64,000 nucleotides of DNA, taken from NCBI RefSeq assembly GCF_017795745.1, contig NZ_CP059067.1:2046001-2110000 (forward strand). Direction: 5' to 3'. The DNA comes from Rhizobacter sp. AJA081-3 (GTDB taxonomy: Bacteria > Pseudomonadota > Gammaproteobacteria > Burkholderiales > Burkholderiaceae_C). The notes below the pieces were generated by a model. It saw only the letters and a program-made list of their open reading frames with translations, did not search any database and was not told the origin of the DNA. Each line of letters starts with the position of its first letter. Positions within the stretch are counted from its first letter, which is position 1. A program made the translations under genes and the position numbers. Of this stretch, positions 1 to 9,388 are shown one piece after another.

Positions 1-845
1 TGCCCGGTTTCGGCCACGAGGCGGGCGAGGCGCTGGCGCTGCACATGGACGTCGACGCGATCGGCTTCACCGGCAGCACGCGGGTGGGCCGCAAGATGCT
101 GGAGTACGCCGGGCGCAGCAACCTCAAGCGGGTCTACAACGAGCTGGGCGGCAAGTCGGCCTTCGTGGTGTTCGACGACTTCGAGGACATCGCCCGCGCC
201 GCCAAGACGGTGGCCGGCAGCATGTTCTTCAACCAGGGCGAAAGCTGCAACGCGCCCTCGCGCGTGTTCGTGCACGAGAAGGTGGCGGAGGAGTTCCTCG
301 CCGTGGTGTCAGCCGAGGCGCCGAAGTACGCACCTGGCGACCCCCTCTCGGGCCACGCCGAGATGGGCGCGCTGGTCGACGAGACGCAGATGCGCACCGT
401 GCTTGGCTACATCGACGCCGGCCACGGTGATGGCGCCCAGCTCGTCACCGGCGGCAAACGTTCGCGCAGCGAGACCGGCGGCTTCTATGTCGAGCCGACC
501 GTGTTCGCCGGGGTGAACAACCAGATGAAGATCGCCCGCGAGGAGATCTTCGGCCCGGTGATGAGCGTGATCCGCTTCAAGACAGAGGCCGAAGCCATCG
601 CGATGGCCAACGACTCCAGCTACGGACTGCAGGCCAGCGTGTGGAGCCACAACATCAACCGAGCGCACCGCGTCGCGCGGGCCCTGCGCGCCGGCACCGT
701 GCACGTCAACCAGTACGATGAAGACGACATCACCGTGCCCTTCGGCGGCTACAAGCAGAGCGGCAACGGCCGCGACAAGTCGCTGCACGCCTTCGACAAG
801 TACACCGAGCTGAAGACGACCTGGGTGCGCATCGACGCCGCCTGA
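1..845 (+). CDS. puuC: Gamma-glutamyl-gamma-aminobutyraldehyde dehydrogenase-like NAD(P)+ aldehyde dehydrogenase, 5' end missing
   Basis: The reading frame is open from the window edge (first full codon at nt 3) and ends with TGA at 843-845, so only the C-terminal 280 or so residues of a roughly 490-residue enzyme are seen. Visible family marks are the cofactor-loop FTGST, the ELGGKS segment with the general-base glutamate, the nucleophilic cysteine in GESCNAPSR, and EEIFGPV. The C-terminus PFGGYKQSGNGRDKSLHA is very like that of E. coli PuuC. It would oxidise an omega-aminoaldehyde, probably gamma-glutamylated, to the acid. It is followed 24 nt later by gabT and then a glutamine-synthetase-family ligase, which fits putrescine/GABA catabolism. 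The substrate is inferred from context. Confidence 0.85.
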   Translation, partial: PGFGHEAGEALALHMDVDAIGFTGSTRVGRKMLEYAGRSNLKRVYNELGGKSAFVVFDDFEDIARAAKTVAGSMFFNQGESCNAPSRVFVHEKVAEEFLAVVSAEAPKYAPGDPLSGHAEMGALVDETQMRTVLGYIDAGHGDGAQLVTGGKRSRSETGGFYVEPTVFAGVNNQMKIAREEIFGPVMSVIRFKTEAEAIAMANDSSYGLQASVWSHNINRAHRVARALRAGTVHVNQYDEDDITVPFGGYKQSGNGRDKSLHAFDKYTELKTTWVRIDAA

Positions 846-869
846 CCGCCAGCCTGCAAGGAGATCGAC

Positions 870-2147
870 ATGAACCATTCCCTCAATGAACAGCTGATGG
901 CCCGCAAGGCCGCGGCCACGCCGCGCGGCGTGGGCGTGATGGGCACCTTCTTCGCCGACCGCGCCGACAACGCCGAGCTGTGGGATGTGGAAGGCCAGCG
1001 CTTCATCGACTTCGCCGGCGGCATCGCGGTGATGAACACCGGCCACGGCAATCCGAAGGTGGTGGCGGCCATCGAGGCGCAGCTCAAGCGCTTCACACAC
1101 ACCTGCTACCAGGTGGTGCCCTACGAGAGCTACATCGCGCTGGCCGAGAAGCTCAATGCGATGACGCCGGGCACGCACGCCAAGAAGACGGCGCTGTTCT
1201 CCACCGGAGCGGAGGCGATCGAGAACGCGATCAAGATCGCGCGCTCGTACACCAAGCGTTCCGGAGTGATCGCCTTCAGCGGCGCCTTCCACGGCCGCAG
1301 CCTGTTCGCGGTGTCGCTGACCGGCAAGGTGCAGCCCTACAAGGCCGGTTTCGGGCCTTTCCCGCCGGAGATCTACCACGCGCCCTTCCCCTGCCATTGC
1401 GCCAGCCTGGCCGAGGTGAAGAAGGCGGTGCAGCACATCTTCAAGGCCGACATCGAGCCCAGCCGCGTGGCGGCCATCGTCTTCGAGCCGGTACAGGGCG
1501 AAGGCGGCTTCAATGTCATCCAGGCCGAGGCGGTGCAGTGGCTGCGTGCGCTGTGCGACGAGCACGGCATCGTGCTGATCGCCGACGAGATCCAGACCGG
1601 ATTCGGCCGCACCGGCAAGATGTTCGCGATGGAGCATTTCGGCGTCATCCCCGACCTGATGACCATCGCCAAGTCCCTGGCGGGCGGTGTGCCGCTGTCG
1701 GCCGTGACCGGCAAGGCCGAGATCATGGACGCGCCCGCGCCCGGCGGCCTGGGCGGCACCTACGCCGGCAACCCGCTGGCCATCGCCGCGGCGCACGCGG
1801 TGATCGACGTGATGCGTGACGAGAAGCTGCCCGAGCGCGGTCAGAAGCTCGGCGACCAGCTGAAGGCTGTCCTGCAGGAGATGCGCGCCGCGGTGCCGCA
1901 GATCGCCGACATCCGCGGACTCGGCGCCATGGTGGCGGTGGAGTTCAACCGCCCCGGCAGCGACGAACCCGACGCCGACTTCACGAAGAAGGTGCAGGCC
2001 GAGGCACTCAAGCGCAAGCTCATCCTGCTGACTTGCGGCGTGAATGCGAACGTGGTGCGCTTCCTGTTCCCGCTGACCATCCAGCAGCCGGTGTTCGACG
2101 AGGCCATGGACGTGCTGCGCGCCGCATTGCGGGCGGCGGTGGCGTGA
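870..2147 (+). CDS. gabT: 4-aminobutyrate aminotransferase (PLP, class III)
   Basis: This 425-residue protein is almost exactly the length of E. coli GabT. It transfers the amino group of GABA (or a related omega-amine) to 2-oxoglutarate, giving succinate semialdehyde and glutamate. Class III aminotransferase features are in order: STGAEAIENAIKIAR (phosphate binding), VFEPVQGEGGF, ADEIQTGFGRTG with the cofactor-ring aspartate, and AKSLAGG with the Schiff-base lysine. AAGGAG at 858-863 precedes the ATG. Its stop overlaps the GTG of the next gene (GTGA), so translational coupling is likely. Other omega-amino acids such as 5-aminovalerate are possible substrates. Confidence 0.93.
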   Translation: MNHSLNEQLMARKAAATPRGVGVMGTFFADRADNAELWDVEGQRFIDFAGGIAVMNTGHGNPKVVAAIEAQLKRFTHTCYQVVPYESYIALAEKLNAMTPGTHAKKTALFSTGAEAIENAIKIARSYTKRSGVIAFSGAFHGRSLFAVSLTGKVQPYKAGFGPFPPEIYHAPFPCHCASLAEVKKAVQHIFKADIEPSRVAAIVFEPVQGEGGFNVIQAEAVQWLRALCDEHGIVLIADEIQTGFGRTGKMFAMEHFGVIPDLMTIAKSLAGGVPLSAVTGKAEIMDAPAPGGLGGTYAGNPLAIAAAHAVIDVMRDEKLPERGQKLGDQLKAVLQEMRAAVPQIADIRGLGAMVAVEFNRPGSDEPDADFTKKVQAEALKRKLILLTCGVNANVVRFLFPLTIQQPVFDEAMDVLRAALRAAVA

Positions 2148-3466
2148 GCGGGCACCACCACCACCTCGACACCTTGCGCGAGAGCCTGGCCGCGCAGGGC
2201 GTGCACACGCTGATCGCGCAGTTCACGGACCTGCACGGCGTCGCCAAGGGCAAGTACGTCCCGCTCGACCAGCTCGGCATCCTGCTCGCCACCGGCGCGG
2301 GCTTCTCCGGCCCGTCGATTGCGGGCACCGGCCTGCCGCGCATGGGGCCGCGCTCCGAGTACTACGGTCGCGGCGATGCGAGCACGGCGCGCGCCCTGCC
2401 CTGGATGCCCGGCTATGCGCGCCTGGCCTGCGACGGCTTCGTCGCCGGCGCGCCCTTCGATGGCTGCCCGCGCCAGGTGCTGCGGCGGCAGATCACTCGC
2501 CTGGCCGAACGCGGCTGGACGCTGCAGACGGGCATCGAGCCGGAGTTCTTCCTGCTGCAGCGCACGGCGTCCGGCTTCGCGCCGGCCGACGCGAATGACC
2601 ACCTCGACAAGCCCTCCTACGACCTGAAGAGCCTGCCGCGCCAGCGCGAGTTCCTGCACGAGCTCGCCATCGGCCTGCAGGCCTGCGGGCTGCACGTGTT
2701 CCAGATCGACCACGAAGACGCGCATGGCCAGTACGAGCTGAACTTCCTGCACGCCGACGCGCTGACGAGCGCCGACCACCTGATGCTCTTCAAGCTCGCC
2801 GCGCACACGCTGGCCGAGCGGCACGGCATGGTCTTCTCGATGATGCCCAAGCCCTTCGCCAACCAGCCGGGCAGCGGCATGCACTTCCATGTGTCGCTGT
2901 GGGATGGCGAGCGCTGCCTGTTCGACGACGAGGCGACGAAGCGCCACTTCATCGGCGGCGTGCTCGCGCACTCGGCGGGTCTCGCGGCGCTGGCAGCGCC
3001 GACGGTGAACTCGTACAAGCGGCTGGTCGTCGGCGAATCGCTGTCGGGCACCAGCTGGGCGCCGGCCTACGTGGCGCACGGCCCGAACAACCGCACCGCG
3101 CTCGTGCGCACGCTCGACGGCCGTTTCGAGTGGCGGCTGCCCGATGCCGCGGCCAACCCCTACCTCGCCACCGCTGGCCTGATCGCCGCCGGGCTGGATG
3201 GCATCGCGAAACGCACCGAGCCCGGCCCCGCCTGCACCGACGACCTGTTCGAGCAGCCGCTGGCCGCGCTGCGCGAACGCGGCATCGGCGTGCTGCCGCA
3301 GAGCCTGGGCGAGGCAGTCGATGCGCTCGAGCGCGACGCCGTGTTGTGCGAGGCGCTCGGCCCCTCGCTGGCGCCGGAGTTCATCGCCGCCAAGCGCGGC
3401 GAGTGGATCGCCTATGCGCGCCACGTGAGCGACTGGGAAATGCAGCGCTACGCCGACCTGTTCTGA
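2144..3466 (+). CDS. Glutamine synthetase family ligase (GlnT-type, gamma-glutamyl amine ligase candidate)
   Basis: I place the start at GTG 2144, inside the GTGA overlap with gabT; this gives 440 residues beginning VSGHHHHLDTL and avoids an out-of-family extension. Glutamine-synthetase marks are present: the metal-binding GIEPEFFL, QIDHEDAHGQYELNF, GSGMHFHVSLWDG and GPNNRTALVR. The sequence resembles the GlnT/type III group more than the housekeeping dodecameric GlnA, and no GlnA-type adenylylation segment was recognised. Next to a PuuC-like dehydrogenase and GabT, the likely job is ATP-dependent gamma-glutamylation of an amine such as putrescine or ethanolamine, releasing ADP and phosphate. 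True ammonia-assimilating activity cannot be excluded from sequence. Confidence 0.85.
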   Translation: MSGHHHHLDTLRESLAAQGVHTLIAQFTDLHGVAKGKYVPLDQLGILLATGAGFSGPSIAGTGLPRMGPRSEYYGRGDASTARALPWMPGYARLACDGFVAGAPFDGCPRQVLRRQITRLAERGWTLQTGIEPEFFLLQRTASGFAPADANDHLDKPSYDLKSLPRQREFLHELAIGLQACGLHVFQIDHEDAHGQYELNFLHADALTSADHLMLFKLAAHTLAERHGMVFSMMPKPFANQPGSGMHFHVSLWDGERCLFDDEATKRHFIGGVLAHSAGLAALAAPTVNSYKRLVVGESLSGTSWAPAYVAHGPNNRTALVRTLDGRFEWRLPDAAANPYLATAGLIAAGLDGIAKRTEPGPACTDDLFEQPLAALRERGIGVLPQSLGEAVDALERDAVLCEALGPSLAPEFIAAKRGEWIAYARHVSDWEMQRYADLF

Positions 3467-3476
3467 CCGCGCGCCG

Positions 3477-4385
3477 ATGACGTCTCCGAGCGCGGCTCCC
3501 GCGCACCACGTGCCTTGGCTCTCCTACCTGTGCCTGGGCTCCGGCATGGCGCTGGTGGGCAGCTATGTCGGGTTGTCGAAGATCCTGGTGCTCGTGCTGC
3601 CGATCTTCCTGCTCGCCTGGCTGCGTTTCGGCATCGCGGCGGTGGCCATGGCCGGCTGGGTGAAGCGCCAGCCCGATGAAGCGAGGCTGAGCCCGCACGA
3701 CCGCTGGCTGCTCTTCCTCGAATCCTTCTTCGGCAACTTCCTGTTCTCGGTGTGCATGCTGTTCGGCGTGGCACGCACCTCGGCGCTGGCGGCCGGCGTG
3801 ATCATGGCCGCCATCCCGGCGGTGGTGGCGATCCTGTCGCGCGTGATCCTGAAGGAGCGCATCCTGCCGCGCGTGGCCGCCGGCATCGCCTGCGCGGTGG
3901 CCGGCATCGCGCTGGTCTCGCTGGGCAAGAACGCGGGCGCCGATGCGGGCAGCCTGGTGGGCAACCTGCTGCTGCTCGGCGCGGTGACCTGCGAGGCGAT
4001 CTATGTCGTGATCGGCAAGAAGCTCACCGGCAACGTCTCGCCCAAGCGCATCAGCGCGCTGATCAACCTGTGGGGGCTGCTGCTGGTCACGCCGCTGGGC
4101 CTGTGGCAGGCGCTGAGCTTCGACTTCGGCAGTGTCAGCGCCGGCCACTGGTGGCTGCTGCTGTTCTATTCGCTGGCCGCCAGCATGGTCACGGTGTGGC
4201 TGTGGATGACCGGGCTCAAGCATGTGCCGGCTTCGTCGGCCGGCGTGTTCACCGTGCTGCTGCCGGTGAGCGCGGCGGCCGTGGGGGTGATCTTCCTCGG
4301 CGAGCGTTTCAGCCCTGCGCAGGCCGGCGCCTTCGCGCTCGCGCTGGCCGGCGTGGTGCTGGCCACCTGGCCGGCACGCCGCTGA
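3477..4385 (+). CDS. EamA/DMT-superfamily inner-membrane transporter
   Basis: The product has 302 residues and reads as about ten hydrophobic helices in two homologous EamA halves. Examples are the helix near residue 15, the SVCMLFGVARTSALAAG segment in the first half, and VPASSAGVFTVLLPVSAAA in the second. DMT-family permeases export amino acids, metabolites or drugs. The gene starts 10 nt after the ligase, on the same strand and probably in the same transcript, so it may move an amine or amino-acid intermediate of that pathway. It is convergent with dusA, with only six bases between the two stops. The substrate is not predictable. Confidence 0.85.
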   Translation: MTSPSAAPAHHVPWLSYLCLGSGMALVGSYVGLSKILVLVLPIFLLAWLRFGIAAVAMAGWVKRQPDEARLSPHDRWLLFLESFFGNFLFSVCMLFGVARTSALAAGVIMAAIPAVVAILSRVILKERILPRVAAGIACAVAGIALVSLGKNAGADAGSLVGNLLLLGAVTCEAIYVVIGKKLTGNVSPKRISALINLWGLLLVTPLGLWQALSFDFGSVSAGHWWLLLFYSLAASMVTVWLWMTGLKHVPASSAGVFTVLLPVSAAAVGVIFLGERFSPAQAGAFALALAGVVLATWPARR

Positions 4386-4391
4386 ACGGAC

Positions 4392-5396
<1,005 letters not shown>

Positions 5397-5436
5397 GGCC
5401 CGGATTATCGGGCGCCTGCGATCCCGAGAATTCGTC

Positions 5437-5775
5437 TCAGCGGCGTTCCCAGTAGCCGGGGCGCTGGCGCCATCCCGGGCCCTGGCGGACCCAGGCGTGC
5501 GGCACCCAGTGATGACCGGGACGCGGCGAGTCCCAATGGCCGCCGATCCACACGTGGCGACCGCCCCGCCAGCCCCAGAACCCGCCGATCCAGACCTGGC
5601 CAACGACCGGTGGTGCACCGTAGTACTCGGCCTGGGGCGCCGGCGGCGGCACCTGCACGACCTCGCCGTCGTAGCCGTAGTACGGCCCGACGGGCGCAAC
5701 CACGCAACCGGCCAGGAGGATCGCGCTGGAAGCGACGGCGAGCGTGACGAACCTGCGAACGGAACGGGTGGCCAT
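5437..5775 (-). CDS. YXWGXW-repeat lipoprotein
   Basis: The start is ATG 5775, preceded by AAGGAG. The 112-residue product has a basic N-terminus, a hydrophobic stretch and the lipobox ILLAGC, so it should be a lipid-anchored envelope protein. The mature part is rich in Trp, Tyr, Gly and His with repeated aromatic units such as VWIGGFWGWRGGRHVW, IGGHW and PGYWERR, as in the YXWGXW repeat family of unknown function. Such proteins are small, basic and often found in envelope contexts. The neighbouring genes give no functional clue, and it may be transcribed alone. Confidence 0.75.
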   Translation of the reverse strand: MATRSVRRFVTLAVASSAILLAGCVVAPVGPYYGYDGEVVQVPPPAPQAEYYGAPPVVGQVWIGGFWGWRGGRHVWIGGHWDSPRPGHHWVPHAWVRQGPGWRQRPGYWERR

Positions 5776-5883
5776 GGCGTGCTCCTTCGGTGGGGACTTC
5801 CGGAGCAACGCGTTCGTGACTCAGGCCGCCGACGGCCTTCATGCGGCTTTACGCCGCTGACACAGTCCGTCGCACGAGACGCT

Positions 5884-6768
5884 TCAGGCCCGCCCCGCCG
5901 CCGCCGCGATGTCGGCCGCGAAGCGCGGCCACAGCGGCTGCGGCAGGTCGTGGCCCATGCCCTCGATCAGGTCGATCTGCGCGCCGGCGATGTGGCGTGC
6001 CAGTTCGCGCCCTGCCTCCACCGGCACCAGCGGATCGGCCAGGCCGTGGATGATCTGCGTGGGCTGGCGGATCTGCGCGAGCATCGGCGTGCGGTCGCCG
6101 TCGGCCACGATGGCCATCAACTGCCGCGCCGTGGCCGCCGGCCTGTAGGAGCGCTTGACAGACATCGCCAGGCGCTCGCGCAGCGTGGCGGGTTCGGGCG
6201 GGTAGCCCGGGCTGCCGATCACGCCGTACAGGTGCACGAAATGCTCGATGACGCTGTCGGGATCGCGCGCGTTCTCCGGCCGCGACATCAACGCCATGCG
6301 CACCTTCCAGCCCGGCTGCGGCAGGCGGCGCGCGCCGCTGGTGGTCATCATCAGCGTCAGGCTGCGCACGCGTTGCGGGTGCCTGGCAGCCAGGTGTTGC
6401 GCGACCATTCCGCCCATCGAGGCGCCGCAGACATGCGCACTCTGCAGCCCCAGCGCGTCGATCAGCGCGGCCGTGTCATCGGCCAGGTCGGCCAGGCGGT
6501 AGGGGCTCGTCACCGACATGCCCAGCAGGTGCTTGATGCCCCCGGCGGCGATGTTGGGCACACCCAGGTGATCGAAGCGCTGCGACAGGCCGACGTCGCG
6601 GTTGTCGAAGCGGATGACGCGAAAGCCCTTCGCGACGAGCTGGTCGACCAGACCGTCGGGCCATGCGACGAGCTGCATGCCCAGGCCCATGATCATCACC
6701 AGCGGCGGGCCACTGGCCGGACCGCGGTCGTCGACTTCCAGCGAGATGCCGTTCGCGCTGATCTGCAT
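5884..6768 (-). CDS. Alpha/beta hydrolase fold protein
   Basis: Homology starts at MQISANGISLEV, so I chose ATG 6768 (294 residues) instead of the longer frame. The triad is visible: Ser117 in the nucleophile elbow CGASMGGM, the aspartate in HGLADPLVP and the histidine in GMGHDLP; the oxyanion loop is MIMGLGMQL. It looks like the esterase/haloperoxidase-like hydrolases. The start codon overlaps the stop of the preceding hydrolase by one base (TGATG), which means coupled translation. It ends a three-gene unit begun by a wax-ester/triacylglycerol synthase, so an acyl-ester substrate is a reasonable inference, not a demonstrated one. Confidence 0.85.
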   Translation of the reverse strand: MQISANGISLEVDDRGPASGPPLVMIMGLGMQLVAWPDGLVDQLVAKGFRVIRFDNRDVGLSQRFDHLGVPNIAAGGIKHLLGMSVTSPYRLADLADDTAALIDALGLQSAHVCGASMGGMVAQHLAARHPQRVRSLTLMMTTSGARRLPQPGWKVRMALMSRPENARDPDSVIEHFVHLYGVIGSPGYPPEPATLRERLAMSVKRSYRPAATARQLMAIVADGDRTPMLAQIRQPTQIIHGLADPLVPVEAGRELARHIAGAQIDLIEGMGHDLPQPLWPRFAADIAAAAGRA

Positions 6769-7574
6769 CAGGCCGCGCGTGCCTCGTTCGGCGTGCGGAA
6801 GAACCAGCGTCGAGCGCCGTGAGGCTCGAAGGGCTTCCAGTGTCCGGCGGGCTGCGACAGCCGGTCGGCGACGGCGTACAGCGCCATCGGGTTCATGCCC
6901 ATGCCCACGTGGCTGGCATGCACCTCGATGTTCTCGGCCATCGGGCTCGGTGCCACCACGCTGCAGCGCCACGCCACGATGCCGTCGCTGCGCGACCAGA
7001 TCGAGGTGGTCGGCACCGGCGGCTCCTTGCGGATCTGCGCGATCAGCGCCGGGTCATGCACCGACTGGCCGCTGACCAGCTCGAAGAAGCGCCAGGCGTT
7101 GGTGGCGCGTGGGTGGCCGGTGAACGGTGTGCCCAGCGTGATGACGCAGCGCACGTGGTCGGGCAGTTCCTTGGCCATCTCGCGGGCATAGATGCCGCCC
7201 AGGCTCCAGCCGATCAGGCTGACCTTGCGCGCATGCGAACTGAACAGGCGCCGCACGTCGTCGTTGCAGCGCTTGAGCACGCCCTGGCGCGGGCCGAAGT
7301 TGAAGCCCTGGCCCCAGGGGTGGGTGACGTAGCCCAGCTCGTCGAGGAAGCGGCGCAGCGGCCCGGTGGTGAAGTCGTTCGCGCCCAGGCCGGGGAACAC
7401 CAGCACCGGGTGGCCATCGCCGCGCGGCAGCTTGCGCAGCCAGGGCGTGGCGGCCAGCAGCGCCGCGTACTCCCAGGGCGCCCGGCCTTCCATGGCCAAT
7501 AGCAGCGCATTGGGTGCGCGCAGGTCTTCGAAGTGGAAATGGTGATGGCGCGGATCGGGCGGCGTGCGGGGCAT
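6768..7574 (-). CDS. Lipase/esterase-like alpha/beta hydrolase
   Basis: The 268-residue product has the oxyanion segment VLVFPGLGAND, the nucleophile elbow LIGWSLGGIYAR, an acidic residue in SRSDGIV and a histidine in ASHVGMG. This layout is typical of the PGAP1/triacylglycerol-lipase-like group. No signal peptide is evident, so it should act in the cytoplasm. The gene lies 30 nt downstream of the wax-ester/triacylglycerol synthase gene and overlaps the next hydrolase, which suggests that synthesis and turnover of neutral lipid are transcribed together. The exact substrate (triacylglycerol, wax ester, PHA or a small ester) is open. Confidence 0.82.
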   Translation of the reverse strand: MPRTPPDPRHHHFHFEDLRAPNALLLAMEGRAPWEYAALLAATPWLRKLPRGDGHPVLVFPGLGANDFTTGPLRRFLDELGYVTHPWGQGFNFGPRQGVLKRCNDDVRRLFSSHARKVSLIGWSLGGIYAREMAKELPDHVRCVITLGTPFTGHPRATNAWRFFELVSGQSVHDPALIAQIRKEPPVPTTSIWSRSDGIVAWRCSVVAPSPMAENIEVHASHVGMGMNPMALYAVADRLSQPAGHWKPFEPHGARRWFFRTPNEARAA

Positions 7575-7604
7575 GCGGCGTGAAGGAGCGGCGTTCAGGT
7601 CATG

Positions 7605-9293
7605 TTAGCGGCTGGATCGCTTCGCGGTTGGAGCACTTGCCCTAGCCTTCGGTGTCACCTTCGGGACAGGTTTCGCGGGCTTCTTCGCGGTGGCCTTCTT
7701 GGCCGGCGTCTTCTTGACCACGGCCTTGCTGGCCGGGGCTTTCTTCGCCGGTGCCTGCTTGGCGGCAGGCTTCTTCACGGCGGCCTTCTTGGCCGGCACC
7801 TTGCGCGCCGGACGTGCCGGCACGGGCTCCGGCGCGACCGGCAGGCCCTTGAACTCGAGGAAGGAGGTCTCGACGTGCGCAGCGAACTCGTCGACCTCGG
7901 GCATGGCTTGCGCGCAGGCGATGATGCCCACGTCGAGCGACTCGTTGTAGGTCTGCACGGTGATGTTCAGCGCCACGCCGTGCACGACGATCGAGGTCGG
8001 GTAGTTGGTCAGCATCTTCGCGCCGGCCATGTACAGCGGCACGGTGGGCCCGGGCACGTTGGAGATGACGAGGTTGGCCACCGGCGGGATGCGATCGGCC
8101 ACGCCGGCACGGCCGTAGATCGCCGTCAGGCCCTCCATCAGCCAGGGCACGCCCATGGATGGGAAGTCCGTGGGCAGCAGGCTCTTCACGCTGCCCAGGG
8201 TGGCCTTCATCGAGGCGCTGGCGGCCATCACGTGCGCCAGGCGCCTGGCCGGATCGGCGATGTGCGTGCCCAGGCTGATCACGCTCATCGAAGCCTGGTT
8301 GTTCGATGCCGTGTCGCCCTTGGAGCGCAGCGAGATCGGCACCGCCGCCACCAGCGACTTGCGCGGCAGCGGCCCGTGCTTGGCGAAGTGGCGCCGCAAG
8401 GCGCTGCTGCAGATCATCAGCACCGCGTCGTTCAGGCTGGCATGGTGCCGCCGGCGCACGGCGTTCAGCTCGGCCAGCGGCAGGCTCACGGCGGCGAAGG
8501 CGCGCGTGTCGGACACCGTGGCGTTCAAGCGCGTGCGTGGCGCGAGACCCAGGTTGCTGACGCTCTTGCCGCCCATCGGCCCGTTGCCCTTGATGCGCGA
8601 CCACACCGAAGCCGCCGTCTCGCTCACCGCCCCGCCCGCGGTCTGCGCAGCCACTTGCGAGAGCGCGCCCACCGCGGCGGGCAGCGCCTTGACGAGGTTG
8701 CCCAGCTGGTCGAGCTGGTTGGACAGCGCGCCGCGCAGCATCTCCGTCATCGCGAGCTGGCCCTTGCGCTCGCGCGCCGGACGCGTGGGGATCTCGCGCG
8801 GCTCGGGGCCGAGGTCTAGGATGGCCTGGGCCAGTGCCACGGCGGCCTGGCCGTCGACGGCGGCGTGGTGCAGCTGGGTGTAGAGGGCGTAGCGCTTCTC
8901 GCCGTTCGGCCCGGGTTCGAGACCGTCGAAGACGTGGAACTTCCACAATGGCCGGCTGCGATCGAGCAGCACCGGGTGCAACTCGCCGACCTGCTCTTCC
9001 AGCTCGGCCAGGCCGCTGCCCGCTGGCAGCGTGATGCCGACGATGTGCTCGTCGAGGTCCGGCTCGGCGTCGATCCACACCGGCGCGGCCAGGTTCAGCG
9101 GCATCCAGGCCAGCTTGCGACGCAATGCCGGCGCGAGCGGAATTCGCGTGGCCATGTGGGCCCGCATGTCGTCGAGGAAGTTGCCACGGTAGCTGGCGGG
9201 CAGCTCGAACTGGTGCAAGGCGCCCACGTGCATGGGCATCTCGGCGGTCTCGAGGTAGAGGAAGCTGGCGTCCAGGCCGGACAGCTGTTTCAT
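7605..9293 (-). CDS. Wax ester synthase/diacylglycerol acyltransferase (WS/DGAT) with Lys/Ala/Pro-rich C-terminal tail
   Basis: I chose ATG 9293 (562 residues), where homology begins MKQLSGLDASFLYLET; the longer open frame upstream is a shadow of the next gene. WS/DGATs join acyl-CoA to fatty alcohols or diacylglycerol, making storage lipid at the membrane/inclusion surface. The active-site motif HHAAVDG is at residues 142-148. The family domain ends near VETSFLEFKGLPV. About 73 further residues (490-562) contain 19 Lys, 5 Arg and no acidic residue, with PAKK/AKK/VKK repeats like histone H1 or the DNA-binding tail of the phasin PhaF. Two hydrolase genes follow on the same strand. Confidence 0.93.
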   Translation of the reverse strand: MKQLSGLDASFLYLETAEMPMHVGALHQFELPASYRGNFLDDMRAHMATRIPLAPALRRKLAWMPLNLAAPVWIDAEPDLDEHIVGITLPAGSGLAELEEQVGELHPVLLDRSRPLWKFHVFDGLEPGPNGEKRYALYTQLHHAAVDGQAAVALAQAILDLGPEPREIPTRPARERKGQLAMTEMLRGALSNQLDQLGNLVKALPAAVGALSQVAAQTAGGAVSETAASVWSRIKGNGPMGGKSVSNLGLAPRTRLNATVSDTRAFAAVSLPLAELNAVRRRHHASLNDAVLMICSSALRRHFAKHGPLPRKSLVAAVPISLRSKGDTASNNQASMSVISLGTHIADPARRLAHVMAASASMKATLGSVKSLLPTDFPSMGVPWLMEGLTAIYGRAGVADRIPPVANLVISNVPGPTVPLYMAGAKMLTNYPTSIVVHGVALNITVQTYNESLDVGIIACAQAMPEVDEFAAHVETSFLEFKGLPVAPEPVPARPARKVPAKKAAVKKPAAKQAPAKKAPASKAVVKKTPAKKATAKKPAKPVPKVTPKARASAPTAKRSSR

Positions 9294-9388
9294 CGGCGTC
9301 TCCCACGCGGTGTGGGCCGATGCTAAGCCGCGCACGCGGCCTCGACTTGAGGGGAAGCCCTGTCCGTGCGAATCGCGAGGGTGCCGGC

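Noticed and set aside
309-1796. A 495-codon open frame on the minus strand opposite the aldehyde dehydrogenase and gabT
   Set aside because: It mirrors GC-rich coding sequence, has Arg/His/Val-rich shadow composition and no family motif, while both plus-strand genes are complete family matches.
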